Below, piece after piece: positions 39,067 to 48,562 of a stretch of DNA of 64,000 bases. A program made the translations under genes and the position numbers. Location: the NCBI RefSeq assembly GCF_900185725.1, contig NZ_FYAU01000036.1:124001-188000 (forward strand), in the 5' to 3' direction. The notes under the pieces were generated by a model. It was not told where the DNA came from. It did not search any database and saw only the letters and a program-made list of their open reading frames with translations. The first letter of the stretch is position 1, and the number at the start of each line of letters is the position of its first letter. Origin of the DNA: Stappia sp. TSB10P1A (lineage in GTDB: Bacteria > Pseudomonadota > Alphaproteobacteria > Rhizobiales > Stappiaceae).

Positions 39067-39525
39067 ATGGCAGCCATGGCCGGGTACAGGTGGTCACATC
39101 GGCACGAGAAGGCTGGACGGCCGCGCCGGCTCATGGTGATGATCGGCCTCGGCTGCCAACTGGCTGTCCTACCTCCCGGCGGGCCGGGGCCGGCAAGCGC
39201 CCAGCAGGACACGGCGCTGGCCCAACGCGGCGAGGCCTTGTCACGGCTCCACTGTGCCCGCTGTCACGTGGTGACTCCGGAGAACCGCATGACGGGCATC
39301 TCCTCCACCCCGTCCTTCATGATCATGATCAGCGCGCTTGAAGACTGGCACGAACGCTTCGAGACCTTCCTCGCGCGACGCCCGCATCCAGCCCACCTGC
39401 GCTTCGAGAACGAGCCCGAACGCCCACCCGACAGTCCGGCCACCCTCGCTGAGGTCGTTCTCACCTCCGACGATCTGGAAGCGATCCTCGCCTATGCGGA
39501 AACGCTCGCGATCAGCTTGCGCTGA
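39067..39525 (+). CDS. small c-type cytochrome
   Basis: 152 residues. A signal-like stretch (Arg-rich then hydrophobic, ending near residue 45 at ASAQQD) is followed by heme motif CARCH at about residue 63-67. The rest is short (about 90 residues) for a class I cytochrome, with candidate axial Met residues in MTGISSTPSFMIM. A periplasmic electron carrier is likely. Its partner is unknown. An alternative start at about 39133 would shorten the N terminus. Confidence 0.7.
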   Translation: MAAMAGYRWSHRHEKAGRPRRLMVMIGLGCQLAVLPPGGPGPASAQQDTALAQRGEALSRLHCARCHVVTPENRMTGISSTPSFMIMISALEDWHERFETFLARRPHPAHLRFENEPERPPDSPATLAEVVLTSDDLEAILAYAETLAISLR

Positions 39526-39527
39526 TC

Positions 39528-40223
39528 TCAGCCGAGCACAACCACCTTGGCTCCGACATTCACCCGGTCGTAAAGATCGATGATGTCCTGGTGCCACATG
39601 CGAATGCATCCTGACGATGCGTTCGTACCGATCGAGCGGGGCTGGTTGGTGCCGTGGATGCGGTAGAGCGTGTCCACGTTGCCCTGCCACAGATACAGGC
39701 CCCGCGCGCCGATCGGGTTGCTTGGGCCACCCTCCTGACCGTCCCGGTACTTTTCAAGCGATGGGTCGCGGTCGATCATCTCGGCCGGCGGAAACCACTT
39801 CGGCCACTCCCGCTTGAAGCGGATCGTCGCATCGCCCGACCAGGCGAAGCCGGCCCGGCCGACACCGATCCCATAGCGGATCGCGGTGCCGCCCGGCTGG
39901 ATGAGATACAGAAACTTGGCGTGGGGATCGACCACAACCGTCCCCGGCTCGTGCCGGCTGACATAACGCACCGTCTGCCGGAGATATTTCGGGTCGAACT
40001 CTTTCCAGGGAATGGCCGGGATGTTGAAGCCACCGTCGCGCCGGGCCGCATAGGCCAGCGCATAATCGGGCTTGCCCTCGGTGGTGATTTCCAGGCCCGC
40101 GTTGCGGATCGCCCCGCCCTTGCTCTGGCAGGCAGCCAGAAGCAGCGGCAGACCAATCAGCAGCGCGCGGCGGCTCAACCCCTTCGCTTGTCCGGCTTCG
40201 CCTAGCCCGAAACCCGGGGTCAT
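39528..40223 (-). CDS. L,D-transpeptidase lipoprotein
   Basis: 231 residues. The N terminus LLIGLPLLLAACQSK is a lipoprotein signal with Cys at the lipobox, so the mature protein should be anchored to a membrane. The YkuD catalytic motif HGTNQPRSIGTNASSGCIRM is intact. It is paralogous to the secreted enzyme upstream at 38338. The start at 40223 was chosen to give a lipoprotein signal; the frame stays open further upstream but without signal character. Its stop lies 2 bases from the convergent cytochrome. Confidence 0.9.
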   Translation of the reverse strand: MTPGFGLGEAGQAKGLSRRALLIGLPLLLAACQSKGGAIRNAGLEITTEGKPDYALAYAARRDGGFNIPAIPWKEFDPKYLRQTVRYVSRHEPGTVVVDPHAKFLYLIQPGGTAIRYGIGVGRAGFAWSGDATIRFKREWPKWFPPAEMIDRDPSLEKYRDGQEGGPSNPIGARGLYLWQGNVDTLYRIHGTNQPRSIGTNASSGCIRMWHQDIIDLYDRVNVGAKVVVLG

Positions 40224-40314
40224 CGCTCCATCACCGCTCACGATCCGCACTCTCCGAAATGATTCTCTCAAATTAACTATGCCGATGATTCCGCACACCT
40301 GTCGACGCTCCGAT

Positions 40315-40686
40315 TCAACGCTTCGGCTCGCGTGAGAGCCCCTTCTCCTCCAGTTCGCGCAGGTAGCCGCCCCAGAGCTCCTCGCGGTCATGGGCAAGTT
40401 TCAGGAAATAGTCCCAGGAGAAGATCCCTGTATTGTGCAGATCGTCGAAATGAAGGCGCACCGCATAGTTGCCGACCGGATCGATCTGGAGAATTGCGAC
40501 CTCCCGCTTGCCGGGCACGGTCTTGCGCTGAGCCGGCGAATGTCCCTGCACCTCGGCGGAGGGTGAGCAGACGCGCAGGTATTCGGCGGAAAACTCGTGC
40601 GCCGCACCGCTGTCGAACGTCACGGTCAACCGCTTCCGATCCTTGCTCAGACGGATCTCGGTCGGCCAGGGCTTGCTGTCGGTCAC
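40315..40686 (-). CDS. DUF971 domain protein
   Basis: 123 residues from a GTG at 40686 with a GGAAGGA site 8 bases upstream. The DUF971 pattern ([56 protein letters not shown]) is plain. The same fold forms the N-terminal domain of gamma-butyrobetaine hydroxylases and in other proteins accompanies Fe-S or molybdenum genes. It diverges from moaA across 226 bases, a neighbourhood I remember as common in alphaproteobacteria. Function is unknown. Confidence 0.88.
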   Translation of the reverse strand: MTDSKPWPTEIRLSKDRKRLTVTFDSGAAHEFSAEYLRVCSPSAEVQGHSPAQRKTVPGKREVAILQIDPVGNYAVRLHFDDLHNTGIFSWDYFLKLAHDREELWGGYLRELEEKGLSREPKR

Positions 40687-40912
40687 GGTGCCAATCCTTC
40701 CGGGTTGCGTTGTCTTGCGTGCCGGCGACGATAGTGGCGCCTCGGCAAACTGCAAGGGCAGGTGTTGGGCACCAGCATCTCCTGCGCGCGCACAATTGAC
40801 GCAACTCTTCTTTCCGCTACCTTCATACCCAAATGGGAGGAGGCCGGATGCATCAGGCATCGGGATCCGCGTATCACGAGGCCGGACCAACCGACCGAGC
40901 GAGGAACACACG

Positions 40913-41914
40913 ATGTCCCAGCAGATGATCGACCCGTTCGGGCGAACAGTCAGCTATCTCCGCGTTTCCGTCACCGACCGCTGCGACTTCCGCTGTGTCT
41001 ACTGCATGGCCGAAGACATGACCTTCCTGCCCAAGCGGGAGGTACTGACTCTCGAGGAACTCGACCGGCTGTGCTCGGCTTTCATCGTCAAGGGCGTGCG
41101 CAAGCTGCGTCTGACCGGCGGCGAACCGCTGGTCCGCAAGAACATCATGAGCCTGATCCGCTCGCTCTCGCGCCATATCGACAGCGGCGATCTCGAGGAG
41201 CTCACGATCACCACCAACGGATCGCAGCTCGCCCGGTATGCAGCGGAACTCAGCGACTGCGGCGTGCGGCGCATCAACGTCTCCATAGACACGCTCGACC
41301 CGGCCCGCTTTCGGGCGATCACCCGCTGGGGCGACCTTGCCAAAGTCATGGATGGCATCCGCGCCGCCACCGAGGCCGGCCTGTCGATCAAGATCAACAT
41401 GGTCGCCCTTAAAGGCGTGAACGATCATGAGATTGTTCCCATGATCGAATGGTGCCACGGCAACGGCTACGATCTGACCTTGATCGAGACCATGCCGCTC
41501 GGCGAGATCGAGGAAGACAGAACCGACCAGTATCTCCCGCTTTCGCTGGTTCGTGCCAATCTGGCAGAGCATCTGACGCTGGAGGACATCCCGTACAAGA
41601 CCGGCGGCCCTGCCCGCTACGTGCGCATCGCCGAGACCGGCGGGCGTCTCGGCTTCATCACGCCGATGACCCATAATTTCTGCGAGACCTGCAACCGCGT
41701 CCGCATCACCTGCACTGGCATGCTCTACATGTGTCTCGGCCAGGACGACAGCGCGGACCTGCGTGCCGCGCTCCGGGCTTCCGAAAGCGACGCCCTTCTG
41801 CACACCGCCATCGACGAGGCGATCGGCCGCAAACCCAAGGGCCACGACTTCATCATCGATCGGCGCACCCGCCAGCCTGCCGTCAGCCGTCACATGAGCG
41901 TAACCGGCGGCTGA
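40913..41914 (+). CDS. moaA: GTP 3',8-cyclase MoaA
   Basis: 333 residues. The radical SAM cluster cysteines are Cys24, Cys28 and Cys31 in [11 protein letters not shown]. The C-terminal [4Fe-4S] cluster is in [12 protein letters not shown]. The protein ends with a GG dipeptide needed for activity in MoaA. It starts molybdenum cofactor synthesis from GTP. The presence of FDH, fdhD and mobA in the same region ties it to molybdo- or tungsto-enzyme supply. Confidence 0.95.
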   Translation: MSQQMIDPFGRTVSYLRVSVTDRCDFRCVYCMAEDMTFLPKREVLTLEELDRLCSAFIVKGVRKLRLTGGEPLVRKNIMSLIRSLSRHIDSGDLEELTITTNGSQLARYAAELSDCGVRRINVSIDTLDPARFRAITRWGDLAKVMDGIRAATEAGLSIKINMVALKGVNDHEIVPMIEWCHGNGYDLTLIETMPLGEIEEDRTDQYLPLSLVRANLAEHLTLEDIPYKTGGPARYVRIAETGGRLGFITPMTHNFCETCNRVRITCTGMLYMCLGQDDSADLRAALRASESDALLHTAIDEAIGRKPKGHDFIIDRRTRQPAVSRHMSVTGG

Positions 41915-41915
41915 G

Positions 41916-42254
41916 ATGGCGGCGGCGCGCGATAGTCGGCAGTTGCGCCCGCGAGGGATCGACGGTCGCGGCGCAAGGATTGCCGCTCTCGCGGTGGCGG
42001 TCTGTCTGGCCGCGGCGATGGTGTGGATCGGCAAAGTCGGGTTTGCCGGCGTTGCCATGACACCGTTCGAAGGCGACGGCCCCGTTCGCGCCGGACTGGC
42101 CGCGGGCGCCGATCCTCGGCTTGACGCCTGTCTTGCCGAGCGTCTCGGCGCGGTCGATCAGATGCGCCGGGATGGGCTGGTCGACGCGGCGCGCTACGAC
42201 ACGTTCCGGGCGCGCGCCGTCAGCTATTGCGAGGCTCAGTTTCCGCCGCAATAG
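41916..42254 (+). CDS. small membrane-anchored protein of unknown function
   Basis: 112 residues starting 2 bases after the moaA stop. One hydrophobic helix (about 24-45) follows an Arg-rich N terminus, then a periplasmic-type domain with two cysteines (DACLAER and SYCEAQF) spaced about 35 residues apart. No family is recognised. The tight spacing suggests co-translation with moaA. It converges on the DUF3306 gene. Confidence 0.6.
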   Translation: MAAARDSRQLRPRGIDGRGARIAALAVAVCLAAAMVWIGKVGFAGVAMTPFEGDGPVRAGLAAGADPRLDACLAERLGAVDQMRRDGLVDAARYDTFRARAVSYCEAQFPPQ

Positions 42255-42275
42255 GCTCGCCGCCGGGTCGTCTCG

Positions 42276-43055
42276 TCAGGTGAAGCGGACCCGCCGCCGC
42301 GCGGGGCGGACAGGCTCTGACGCGGCAGACGAGTGCGGACGCACCGTGTCGTCAGTCTCGCGGGTCGCCGGCGCGGCGAGTTGGAGACCCGCCTCCCCGC
42401 GCTCGTCTTCCCCTTCGCATGCACCCGCCACCTGGTCTTGCGGATCCTCGCCTCCGCGCTCGGCAGCGTCAGGGAGCAGCGCCTCGGCGCGCTCCGGTGT
42501 GTCCTGCACGGGTTCACCGGAAACGAGGTCACCGGAAGCGAGGTCACCGGCACGGTCCGGAGCGGGCACTCCGTCGACGCTGTCCGCGACCGCCTCCAAG
42601 TTTTCGTCGACTTCGGCCATCCAGCCATAACCCTTGCCAACCTGCCAGGACGAACGGACGCCGTGCGCGAAGGTCTCGACCTTGCGATAGTCCTCGTCGT
42701 AATCGTTGAGCCCATCAAGGCAGGCCAGCACAGGGTTCGACCGCCACAACCTGCGCAAGGCGGCATTTTTCAGTTGGGTGGAAACTCCGTCCTTCAGAAA
42801 GACCGAATAATCGGATTCAAAGCCGAGCGTCTCCAGATCGACGGACTCGGCCGCGGCCTGGTTGGCAGCGGCAGTCTCCTCCTGCGAAGGCCTTTCCAGC
42901 GCCGCGTCGCCCTGCGCAGTGGTATCGGCATCTGCCGCCCCAGCCGGCTCCATCCCCGCCAGATCGTCACTCCCAGCGGTTCTCTCCTGCTGTCGTGCCG
43001 CCTGCTTGCGCTGCGACCACCGCGACAAGAATCCGCTGTCGGCCTCTCTCGTCAC
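42276..43055 (-). CDS. DUF3306 domain protein
   Basis: 259 residues from a GTG at 43055 that overlaps the DUF3305 stop by 4 bases. The conserved N-terminal part (DSGFLSRWSQRKQAARQ, later LKNAALRRLWRSNPVLACLDGLNDYDEDY) is the DUF3306 signature; the rest is acidic, low-complexity and Arg-rich at the end. DUF3305 and DUF3306 genes accompany formate dehydrogenase operons in many alpha- and betaproteobacteria. Their role is not established; a link to FDH maturation or electron transfer is inferred from context. Confidence 0.82.
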   Translation of the reverse strand: MTREADSGFLSRWSQRKQAARQQERTAGSDDLAGMEPAGAADADTTAQGDAALERPSQEETAAANQAAAESVDLETLGFESDYSVFLKDGVSTQLKNAALRRLWRSNPVLACLDGLNDYDEDYRKVETFAHGVRSSWQVGKGYGWMAEVDENLEAVADSVDGVPAPDRAGDLASGDLVSGEPVQDTPERAEALLPDAAERGGEDPQDQVAGACEGEDERGEAGLQLAAPATRETDDTVRPHSSAASEPVRPARRRVRFT

Positions 43056-43567
43056 TGATCCCGCTCCTCCTTGCGGCCGAGCGGCGAGAAGATCGGCTCC
43101 TTGCCGAAAATCTGCTTCTCCAACTCGACACGGTCGCGGCGGCGCTTGCGGAAGGCGGGCGCCTCCGGCAGGGAGCCAAGATACTGAGCCATCCAGGCGA
43201 CCGTTTCCCGCGGCATCGGCACGCGCTCGACGAGGCCTTCGGCACTGTCGAGTACCCCTTGCGCTTCGTACGGATCCGCCGTCACGCCGCGCACCCTGTA
43301 GGGCGGATTCCTCGCCACGATCTCGTCGTCCAGCATCGCCCATATCGACGGCTCGCCGGTCTCGATATTGGCGTCATAGGCCTCGACCATCTTGTGATGC
43401 AGGACCAGCATGTGCGGCGAAGACAGGTAGCGGGTGACGCCGTCCTGGTCCTGGATCACCGTCCAGCCTTCGGTCGGCGGCGCATCGGGGATCACCTCGA
43501 CGACCGCCCAGGACCAGTCCGCCCATTTTGACGGCGATGGGCGGCGTTCGAGCACGATACCGAACAT
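43052..43567 (-). CDS. DUF3305 domain protein
   Basis: 171 residues from the ATG at 43567, which has an AGGGAAG site upstream. The family pattern (IVLERRPSPSKWADWSWAVVEVI, VTRYLSSPHMLVLHHKM, ETVAWMAQYLGSLPEAPAFRKRRR) is clear. It is translationally coupled to the DUF3306 gene. The divergent gene across a 252-base gap encodes the large Fe-S protein, so this pair and that protein probably form one functional set with the FDH. Function is unknown. Confidence 0.82.
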   Translation of the reverse strand: MFGIVLERRPSPSKWADWSWAVVEVIPDAPPTEGWTVIQDQDGVTRYLSSPHMLVLHHKMVEAYDANIETGEPSIWAMLDDEIVARNPPYRVRGVTADPYEAQGVLDSAEGLVERVPMPRETVAWMAQYLGSLPEAPAFRKRRRDRVELEKQIFGKEPIFSPLGRKEERDQ

Positions 43568-43819
43568 CGCTGTCACTTCCCTGTGCACCTGACGTCCTCC
43601 CGGTAGACCGCAGTCCGGATGCTCTCCCCGACAGTATGACTCTGGAGCACATGCGCGACAAAGACAATCCGGCCCCTCCACGGCGTTCGCCAGCCACTGG
43701 ACTTGCGTCCTCCAGGCGAAGGGGGAAAACTCTTCGTAACTGCGCTAGTGTCCGGCGGAGCAATCATAAGGCGCGGCGGCTTGCCAGACAGGCTGAGGCC
43801 GTATGCGGGGAGGAACGAC

Positions 43820-45859
43820 ATGGCTTCGAGCAACCCCAGAATCCTGCTGTGCAATTGCGAGAAGACCATGCGTCTCGACGCGCACCGCATCGCCGGTCTG
43901 GAGAAGGACCACATCATCCACACCCAGTTGTGCCGGGCCCAGATGACCTCCTTCGAAAAAGCGCTCGCGACCGGCGAACCGCTGCTGGTGGCGTGCACGC
44001 AGGAGGCCCCGCTTTTCCAGGAAATCGCCGAGGAGCGCGGCGCCGATCAGGATCTCTCCTTCGTCAACATCCGCGAACGGGCGGGCTGGTGCCCTGCCTC
44101 AAGCGATCCGCATCCGAAGATCTCCGCGCTTCTCGCCGAAGCCCTGACGCCGGTCGAACCCGCCGTGCTGCACTCGATCGACTCGGACGGGGTCTGCCTC
44201 GTCTACGGCGCCGGCCAGCAGGCGCTCGACGCGGCGCGGGCGCTGGAGGGGCGACTGTCCGTCTCGCTGCTGCTCAGCGACGCGTCCGACATTCTCCTGC
44301 CCAGCACTCTGGAGATCCCCGTCCATGCCGGCCGCATCCGCACCGTTGCCGGTTCGCTCGGGGATTTCTCGGTGACCGTCGACGGCTATGCCCAGATGCT
44401 GCCTTCTTCGCGAGGAGCCCCGTCCTTCGCGCTGCCGCGCGACGGAGCGAAGGCGACATGCAGTCTCATTCTCGACCTTTCCGGAGACACTCCGCTCGTC
44501 AGCGCGCCGGCAAAGCGCGACGGCTATGTCCGCGTCGATCCGGGCGCTCCGGCGGCGGTGGCGCGGGCCCTGTTCGACTTGGCGGACATGGTCGGCACCT
44601 TCGAGAAGCCGCTCTATGTCACCTATGACGCCTCGATCTGCGTGCATGGCCGCTCCGGCAAAACCGGCTGCACCAACTGTCTCGATGCCTGTCCCGCCGG
44701 CGCGATTTCCAGCATGGGACGCGAAATCGCCATCGATCCGGGCATCTGCGGCGGATGCGGTTCCTGCGCCGCCCATTGCCCCACCGGGGCGGTCAGCTAT
44801 CGCTATCCCGATCGCCGCGGCGAGATCCGCCGCCTCCAGGCTCTCATCGGCACCTATCGCGAGGCGGGCGGCAGCAACGCGGTGCTTCTCGTCCATGACG
44901 GCCAGCATGGCGGCGACCTGATCAACGCGCTCGCCCGCTTCGGCGAGGGATTGCCGGGCAATGTCCTGCCGCATGCCGTCCACTCGGTCACCAGTTTCGG
45001 CCACGACGCGGTCCTCGCCGCCACCCTTGCCGGCGCCAGGCGCATCGTCTTCCTCTGTCCGCCGACCAAGGCGCACGAACTCGATGCGCTGCGAATGGAA
45101 ATCGAGCTTTGCGCGAGCCTGCTGTCCGGCATGGGCTACGTCGCCGCCGACATGTTCACCATCGCCGTGGAAGACGATCCGGACCGTCTCGATGGACACT
45201 TCGCCCTGCCCGCGCCTGGTCCCGCCATCAGGCCGACGAGCGTCGACCCGGTCGGCACCAAGCGCGATGTTGCGCGCAGCGCCATTGCCCGTCTGCTGGA
45301 AGGCGCCCCTTCGGCGCAAGACATCATCGCCCTGCCCTCGCATGCGCCCTATGGCCGGATCCGCATCGCCGCGAAGGGCTGCACGCTGTGCCTTGCCTGC
45401 GTCTCGGCCTGTCCCACGGCGGCCCTGTCCGACAACCCCGACAAACCGCAGGTGAGCCTGACGGAAGCCGCCTGCGTCCAGTGCGGGCTTTGCGCCAACA
45501 CCTGTCCGGAGCAGGTGATCACGCTGGAGGCCCGCTACAACGCCACACCGGCTGCGATGAGGCCGCAGGTGCTGCACGAGGAGGAGCCGGCCACCTGCGT
45601 GTCCTGCGGCAAAGCTTTCGGCACGAAAGCCTCCATCGCCCGCATCCGTGAGAAGCTCTCCGGCAAGCATTGGATGTTCCAGCGCGCCGAGCAGATCGCC
45701 CTGATCGAGATGTGCGACGACTGCCGGATTTCGGCTCAGTGGGAGATGGAGGACACGCCGCTGCGCGGCGGAGCGCGTCCGAGAGTGGTCACCACCGACG
45801 ACTATCTCGCGCTCGACAGGGAGGCGCTGACCGCGGAGGACTTCCTTAAGGACAGTTGA
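43820..45859 (+). CDS. multi-[4Fe-4S] protein of the FDH region
   Basis: 679 residues from the ATG at 43820 with GGGGAGGAA upstream. The N terminus (RILLCNCEKTMRLD, later LLVACTQEAPLFQEIAEERG) resembles the HdrA-type N-terminal domain by eye. Four [4Fe-4S] ferredoxin motifs follow: CTNCLDACP (after CVHGRSGKTG), CGGCGSCAAHCP, CTLCLACVSACP and CVQCGLCANTCP. A middle stretch (VLLVHDGQHGGDLINAL, AGARRIVFLCPP) recalls the MvhD-type hydrogenase iron-sulfur domain. A C-terminal CVSCGK/CDDCRI pair may bind another metal. It is probably a cytosolic electron-transfer partner of the FDH system; the similarity calls are visual. Confidence 0.8.
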   Translation: MASSNPRILLCNCEKTMRLDAHRIAGLEKDHIIHTQLCRAQMTSFEKALATGEPLLVACTQEAPLFQEIAEERGADQDLSFVNIRERAGWCPASSDPHPKISALLAEALTPVEPAVLHSIDSDGVCLVYGAGQQALDAARALEGRLSVSLLLSDASDILLPSTLEIPVHAGRIRTVAGSLGDFSVTVDGYAQMLPSSRGAPSFALPRDGAKATCSLILDLSGDTPLVSAPAKRDGYVRVDPGAPAAVARALFDLADMVGTFEKPLYVTYDASICVHGRSGKTGCTNCLDACPAGAISSMGREIAIDPGICGGCGSCAAHCPTGAVSYRYPDRRGEIRRLQALIGTYREAGGSNAVLLVHDGQHGGDLINALARFGEGLPGNVLPHAVHSVTSFGHDAVLAATLAGARRIVFLCPPTKAHELDALRMEIELCASLLSGMGYVAADMFTIAVEDDPDRLDGHFALPAPGPAIRPTSVDPVGTKRDVARSAIARLLEGAPSAQDIIALPSHAPYGRIRIAAKGCTLCLACVSACPTAALSDNPDKPQVSLTEAACVQCGLCANTCPEQVITLEARYNATPAAMRPQVLHEEEPATCVSCGKAFGTKASIARIREKLSGKHWMFQRAEQIALIEMCDDCRISAQWEMEDTPLRGGARPRVVTTDDYLALDREALTAEDFLKDS

Positions 45860-45908
45860 CGCCCCGCCGGTTCGCGCAACGTGGTGAACAGCGTCTCCCG
45901 GACGATCC

Positions 45909-46211
45909 TCAGGCGCTGCCGGCCGGCGGGTCGAGTTCCGGATCCGCGAGGTTCTGGCGCAGCATCTCGCGATAGCTCTCCACCATCTGAGTGACGAACT
46001 CCTCGTGATCCTCGACCCCGATCACCGCCTTGGCGACATGCGCGTTGTAACGCGCGGCGGCCCAGAGGAAGGCCATTTGCAGGTCGGTGGCGGCGATCTT
46101 GCGGTTCTCGCGATTGGCCAAGTCGATGAACCTTGCGGCCACCTGCAGGAAGCCTGTCGTGTCGAGCGTCCCCGTCGCACGACCAGCGCGCCGATCCTGT
46201 CTGTTGGTCAT
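45909..46211 (-). CDS. DUF3144-like protein
   Basis: 100 residues from the ATG at 46211. The core FIDLANRENRKIAATDLQ, FLWAAARYNA, and the ending YREMLRQNLADPE match the small helical DUF3144 family by pattern. It converges on the multi-[4Fe-4S] gene 49 bases away and lies 118 bases downstream of the MFS transporter. No function is known. Confidence 0.6.
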   Translation of the reverse strand: MTNRQDRRAGRATGTLDTTGFLQVAARFIDLANRENRKIAATDLQMAFLWAAARYNAHVAKAVIGVEDHEEFVTQMVESYREMLRQNLADPELDPPAGSA

Positions 46212-46329
46212 TGGCTTGTCCTCGCTTTCGGCCCCGTCGTGACGGCGCGGCGCCCGGTTTTCGACGTTCGTGTCTCCCCCGGCCGGCAACCCGCGGCCCG
46301 TGCTTCCCGAAACACTGGCCGGGCGTTCC

Positions 46330-47556
46330 CTAACAGTCGGAGGGCTCCAGCAGACGTGCGACGACCCCCGAACCGACGGCGATACAGCAGCAGACGGCCA
46401 TGACCAGAACCAGCGGCCAGATCGTGCCCGGCCACAGCACGCCGGACAAGAGCCAACCAACCAGCGCCGACGTGATCGCGCCCGCGCCGATCTGCATGCT
46501 GCCGGTGAAGCCCGAGGCCGCGCCGGCAAGATCCGGGCGAACACTCACGGCACCGGCAATCGCATTTGGCAGCGACATGCCGTTGCCGAGCCCGACCACG
46601 AACATCGGACCGAACAGCGACAATGGATGCAGGTGCCCCATCCAGAACGCGGCCGCGATCGCCAGCACCGCGACGCTCAGGACGGCATTGCCGCCATTGA
46701 TCATCCGGCCGATGCCGATCCGGGCGGAGAACCGGCCCGACGTCCAGTTGCCGATGATGTAGCCGCCAGCCACCAGCATGAAATAGAGGCCATAGGTCGA
46801 CGGCGTCATGTGCAGCAGTTCGGCGGCAATGAAGGGAGCTCCGCCAAGGAAGGAGAAGAACACCGCCGACGTGAAGGCGGAGGTCATCGCATAGCTCATG
46901 AACAGCGAGGACCGGGCAAGCACGGCATAGCTCTGCGCCAGCCCCCTCAGGCCGCCTCCCGCCGGCGTGCGGTTGTGGTTCGTCTCGTGCAGTTCGAACC
47001 AGGCCCAGACGAAGACAACGATGCCCAGCACCACCATCAGATAGGAACTGGTCCGCCAGCCAAAATTCTCGTCCAGAGCGCCGCCGAGCGCCGGTCCGAT
47101 CATCGGCGCCACCGCCAGCCCCATCGTCACGTAGCCGATCATGCTGGCCGCTTGGCTGCGATCGAAGAGATCGCGCACGATGGCGCGTCCGAGCACGATG
47201 CCGGCGCAGCCGCCGGCCGCCTGCAGCACCCGACCCACCAGCATCGTCTCGATCGTATCCGCCAGGGTGCAGACGGTGCTGCCGAGAATGAAGATCGCCA
47301 GCCCCCACAGCAGCACCGGTCTGCGGCCGTGCCGATCCGACAACGGGCCGATGCCGATCTGGGCGACGGCAACGGCTGCCAGATAGAGCGACAGCGTGAG
47401 CTGCACCATGCCGGCAGTCGTCCCGAAAATGCCGACCAGCGTCGGCATCGACGGCAGGTAGATATTGAGGGCAAGCGGATTGACGGCTGAGACGGCAACA
47501 AGAAGCGCGATTGTCGGGCGCCGCTCCGAGAGTGCCGGGGATAAGGGTTTTGTCAT
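46330..47556 (-). CDS. Bcr/CflA family drug:H+ antiporter (MFS)
   Basis: 408 residues with twelve hydrophobic segments. The MFS motif A between helices 2 and 3 reads GPLSDRHGRRPVLLWG, and helix 1 (NIYLPSMPTL) is typical of Bcr/CflA. Members export bicyclomycin, chloramphenicol, cysteine or sulfonamides. It follows the DMT transporter by 56 bases on the same strand. The ribosome site before 47556 is weak. Confidence 0.88.
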   Translation of the reverse strand: MTKPLSPALSERRPTIALLVAVSAVNPLALNIYLPSMPTLVGIFGTTAGMVQLTLSLYLAAVAVAQIGIGPLSDRHGRRPVLLWGLAIFILGSTVCTLADTIETMLVGRVLQAAGGCAGIVLGRAIVRDLFDRSQAASMIGYVTMGLAVAPMIGPALGGALDENFGWRTSSYLMVVLGIVVFVWAWFELHETNHNRTPAGGGLRGLAQSYAVLARSSLFMSYAMTSAFTSAVFFSFLGGAPFIAAELLHMTPSTYGLYFMLVAGGYIIGNWTSGRFSARIGIGRMINGGNAVLSVAVLAIAAAFWMGHLHPLSLFGPMFVVGLGNGMSLPNAIAGAVSVRPDLAGAASGFTGSMQIGAGAITSALVGWLLSGVLWPGTIWPLVLVMAVCCCIAVGSGVVARLLEPSDC

Positions 47557-47612
47557 AGGAACTGCTTTACGGCGTGCGAAGCGTGAATGGCAAGTTTCGG
47601 CAGGTCTGAAAG

Positions 47613-48515
47613 TCAGCGCGGCAGGTCCGCCGTCGCGGCCGGGCCGGCCGCGTTGAGCTTCTTGCGCTCGCGCATCAGGCTGTACAGTCCGGTGGCAACG
47701 ACGATGGCAATGCCGGCAAGCGTCGGCAGGTCCGGAACATCGCCCCATACGACAAAGCCGATGATGATCGCCCAGACGATGATCGAATAGCGGAACGGAG
47801 CGACCAGCGAGATGTCGCCGATGCGCATCGCGTTGATGATGGCGACAAATCCGATGAGAATGAACAGAGCGGCCGCCGCCAGGAATGTCAGGTCCAGCAG
47901 GGTCGGCATGACCCATGTCTCGCCCAGCGACAGCGCCATCCCGGTCACCGTGACGCCGACCAGGGTCGCGAAAGTGACGCCGAGTGTCGGCACGCTCTTC
48001 GGCAGAACGTTGGTTGCGAGGTCGCGCAGCGCCATGAAGAGCACGCTGGCGAGCGCAATCAGGGCCCATGCGTTGAACCCCTCCATGCCCGGACGCACGA
48101 TCAGCAGCACGCCGCAAAAACCGACTGCGATCGCGGTCCAGCGTCGCCAGCCGACCGGCGCTCCCAGGAAGACGGCAGCGCCCGCCGTGACCAGCAGCGG
48201 CAGCGCCTGAAGGATGGCCGTTGCGTTGGCGATCTCCATGTTGAAGAGCGCCGTGAGATAGAGGACAGTCGCCGTCACCTCGGCAAACACCCGCAGGCCG
48301 ACAATCCGGTTCACCAACAGAGAAAACCGCCGGACCTCGCCGTTGAAAACGGCAAGGGCAAGAACCAGGACCAGCGCCATCATTCCGCGCACGAACATGA
48401 TCTCGCCAAGCGGCAAACGCTCGGAGACCAGCTTCACGAAACTGTCGTTCACGATGAACCCGGCCATGGCAAGCATCATGAACAGGATGGCACGGCCGTT
48501 TTCCGAGGCGATCAT
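47613..48515 (-). CDS. EamA/DMT family transporter
   Basis: 300 residues with ten hydrophobic segments in two EamA repeats (first repeat GRAILFMMLAMAGFIVNDSFVKL, second from about residue 150). DMT transporters carry diverse small metabolites. The gene lies 47 bases after the DUF6352-like gene, so it may be transcribed with the FDH tail, but nothing else links it to that system. Confidence 0.86.
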   Translation of the reverse strand: MIASENGRAILFMMLAMAGFIVNDSFVKLVSERLPLGEIMFVRGMMALVLVLALAVFNGEVRRFSLLVNRIVGLRVFAEVTATVLYLTALFNMEIANATAILQALPLLVTAGAAVFLGAPVGWRRWTAIAVGFCGVLLIVRPGMEGFNAWALIALASVLFMALRDLATNVLPKSVPTLGVTFATLVGVTVTGMALSLGETWVMPTLLDLTFLAAAALFILIGFVAIINAMRIGDISLVAPFRYSIIVWAIIIGFVVWGDVPDLPTLAGIAIVVATGLYSLMRERKKLNAAGPAATADLPR

Positions 48516-48562
48516 GGCAGGGGTCCGGTGGCTTGCGGGCGTAACGACCGCGGGCGGGGCAG

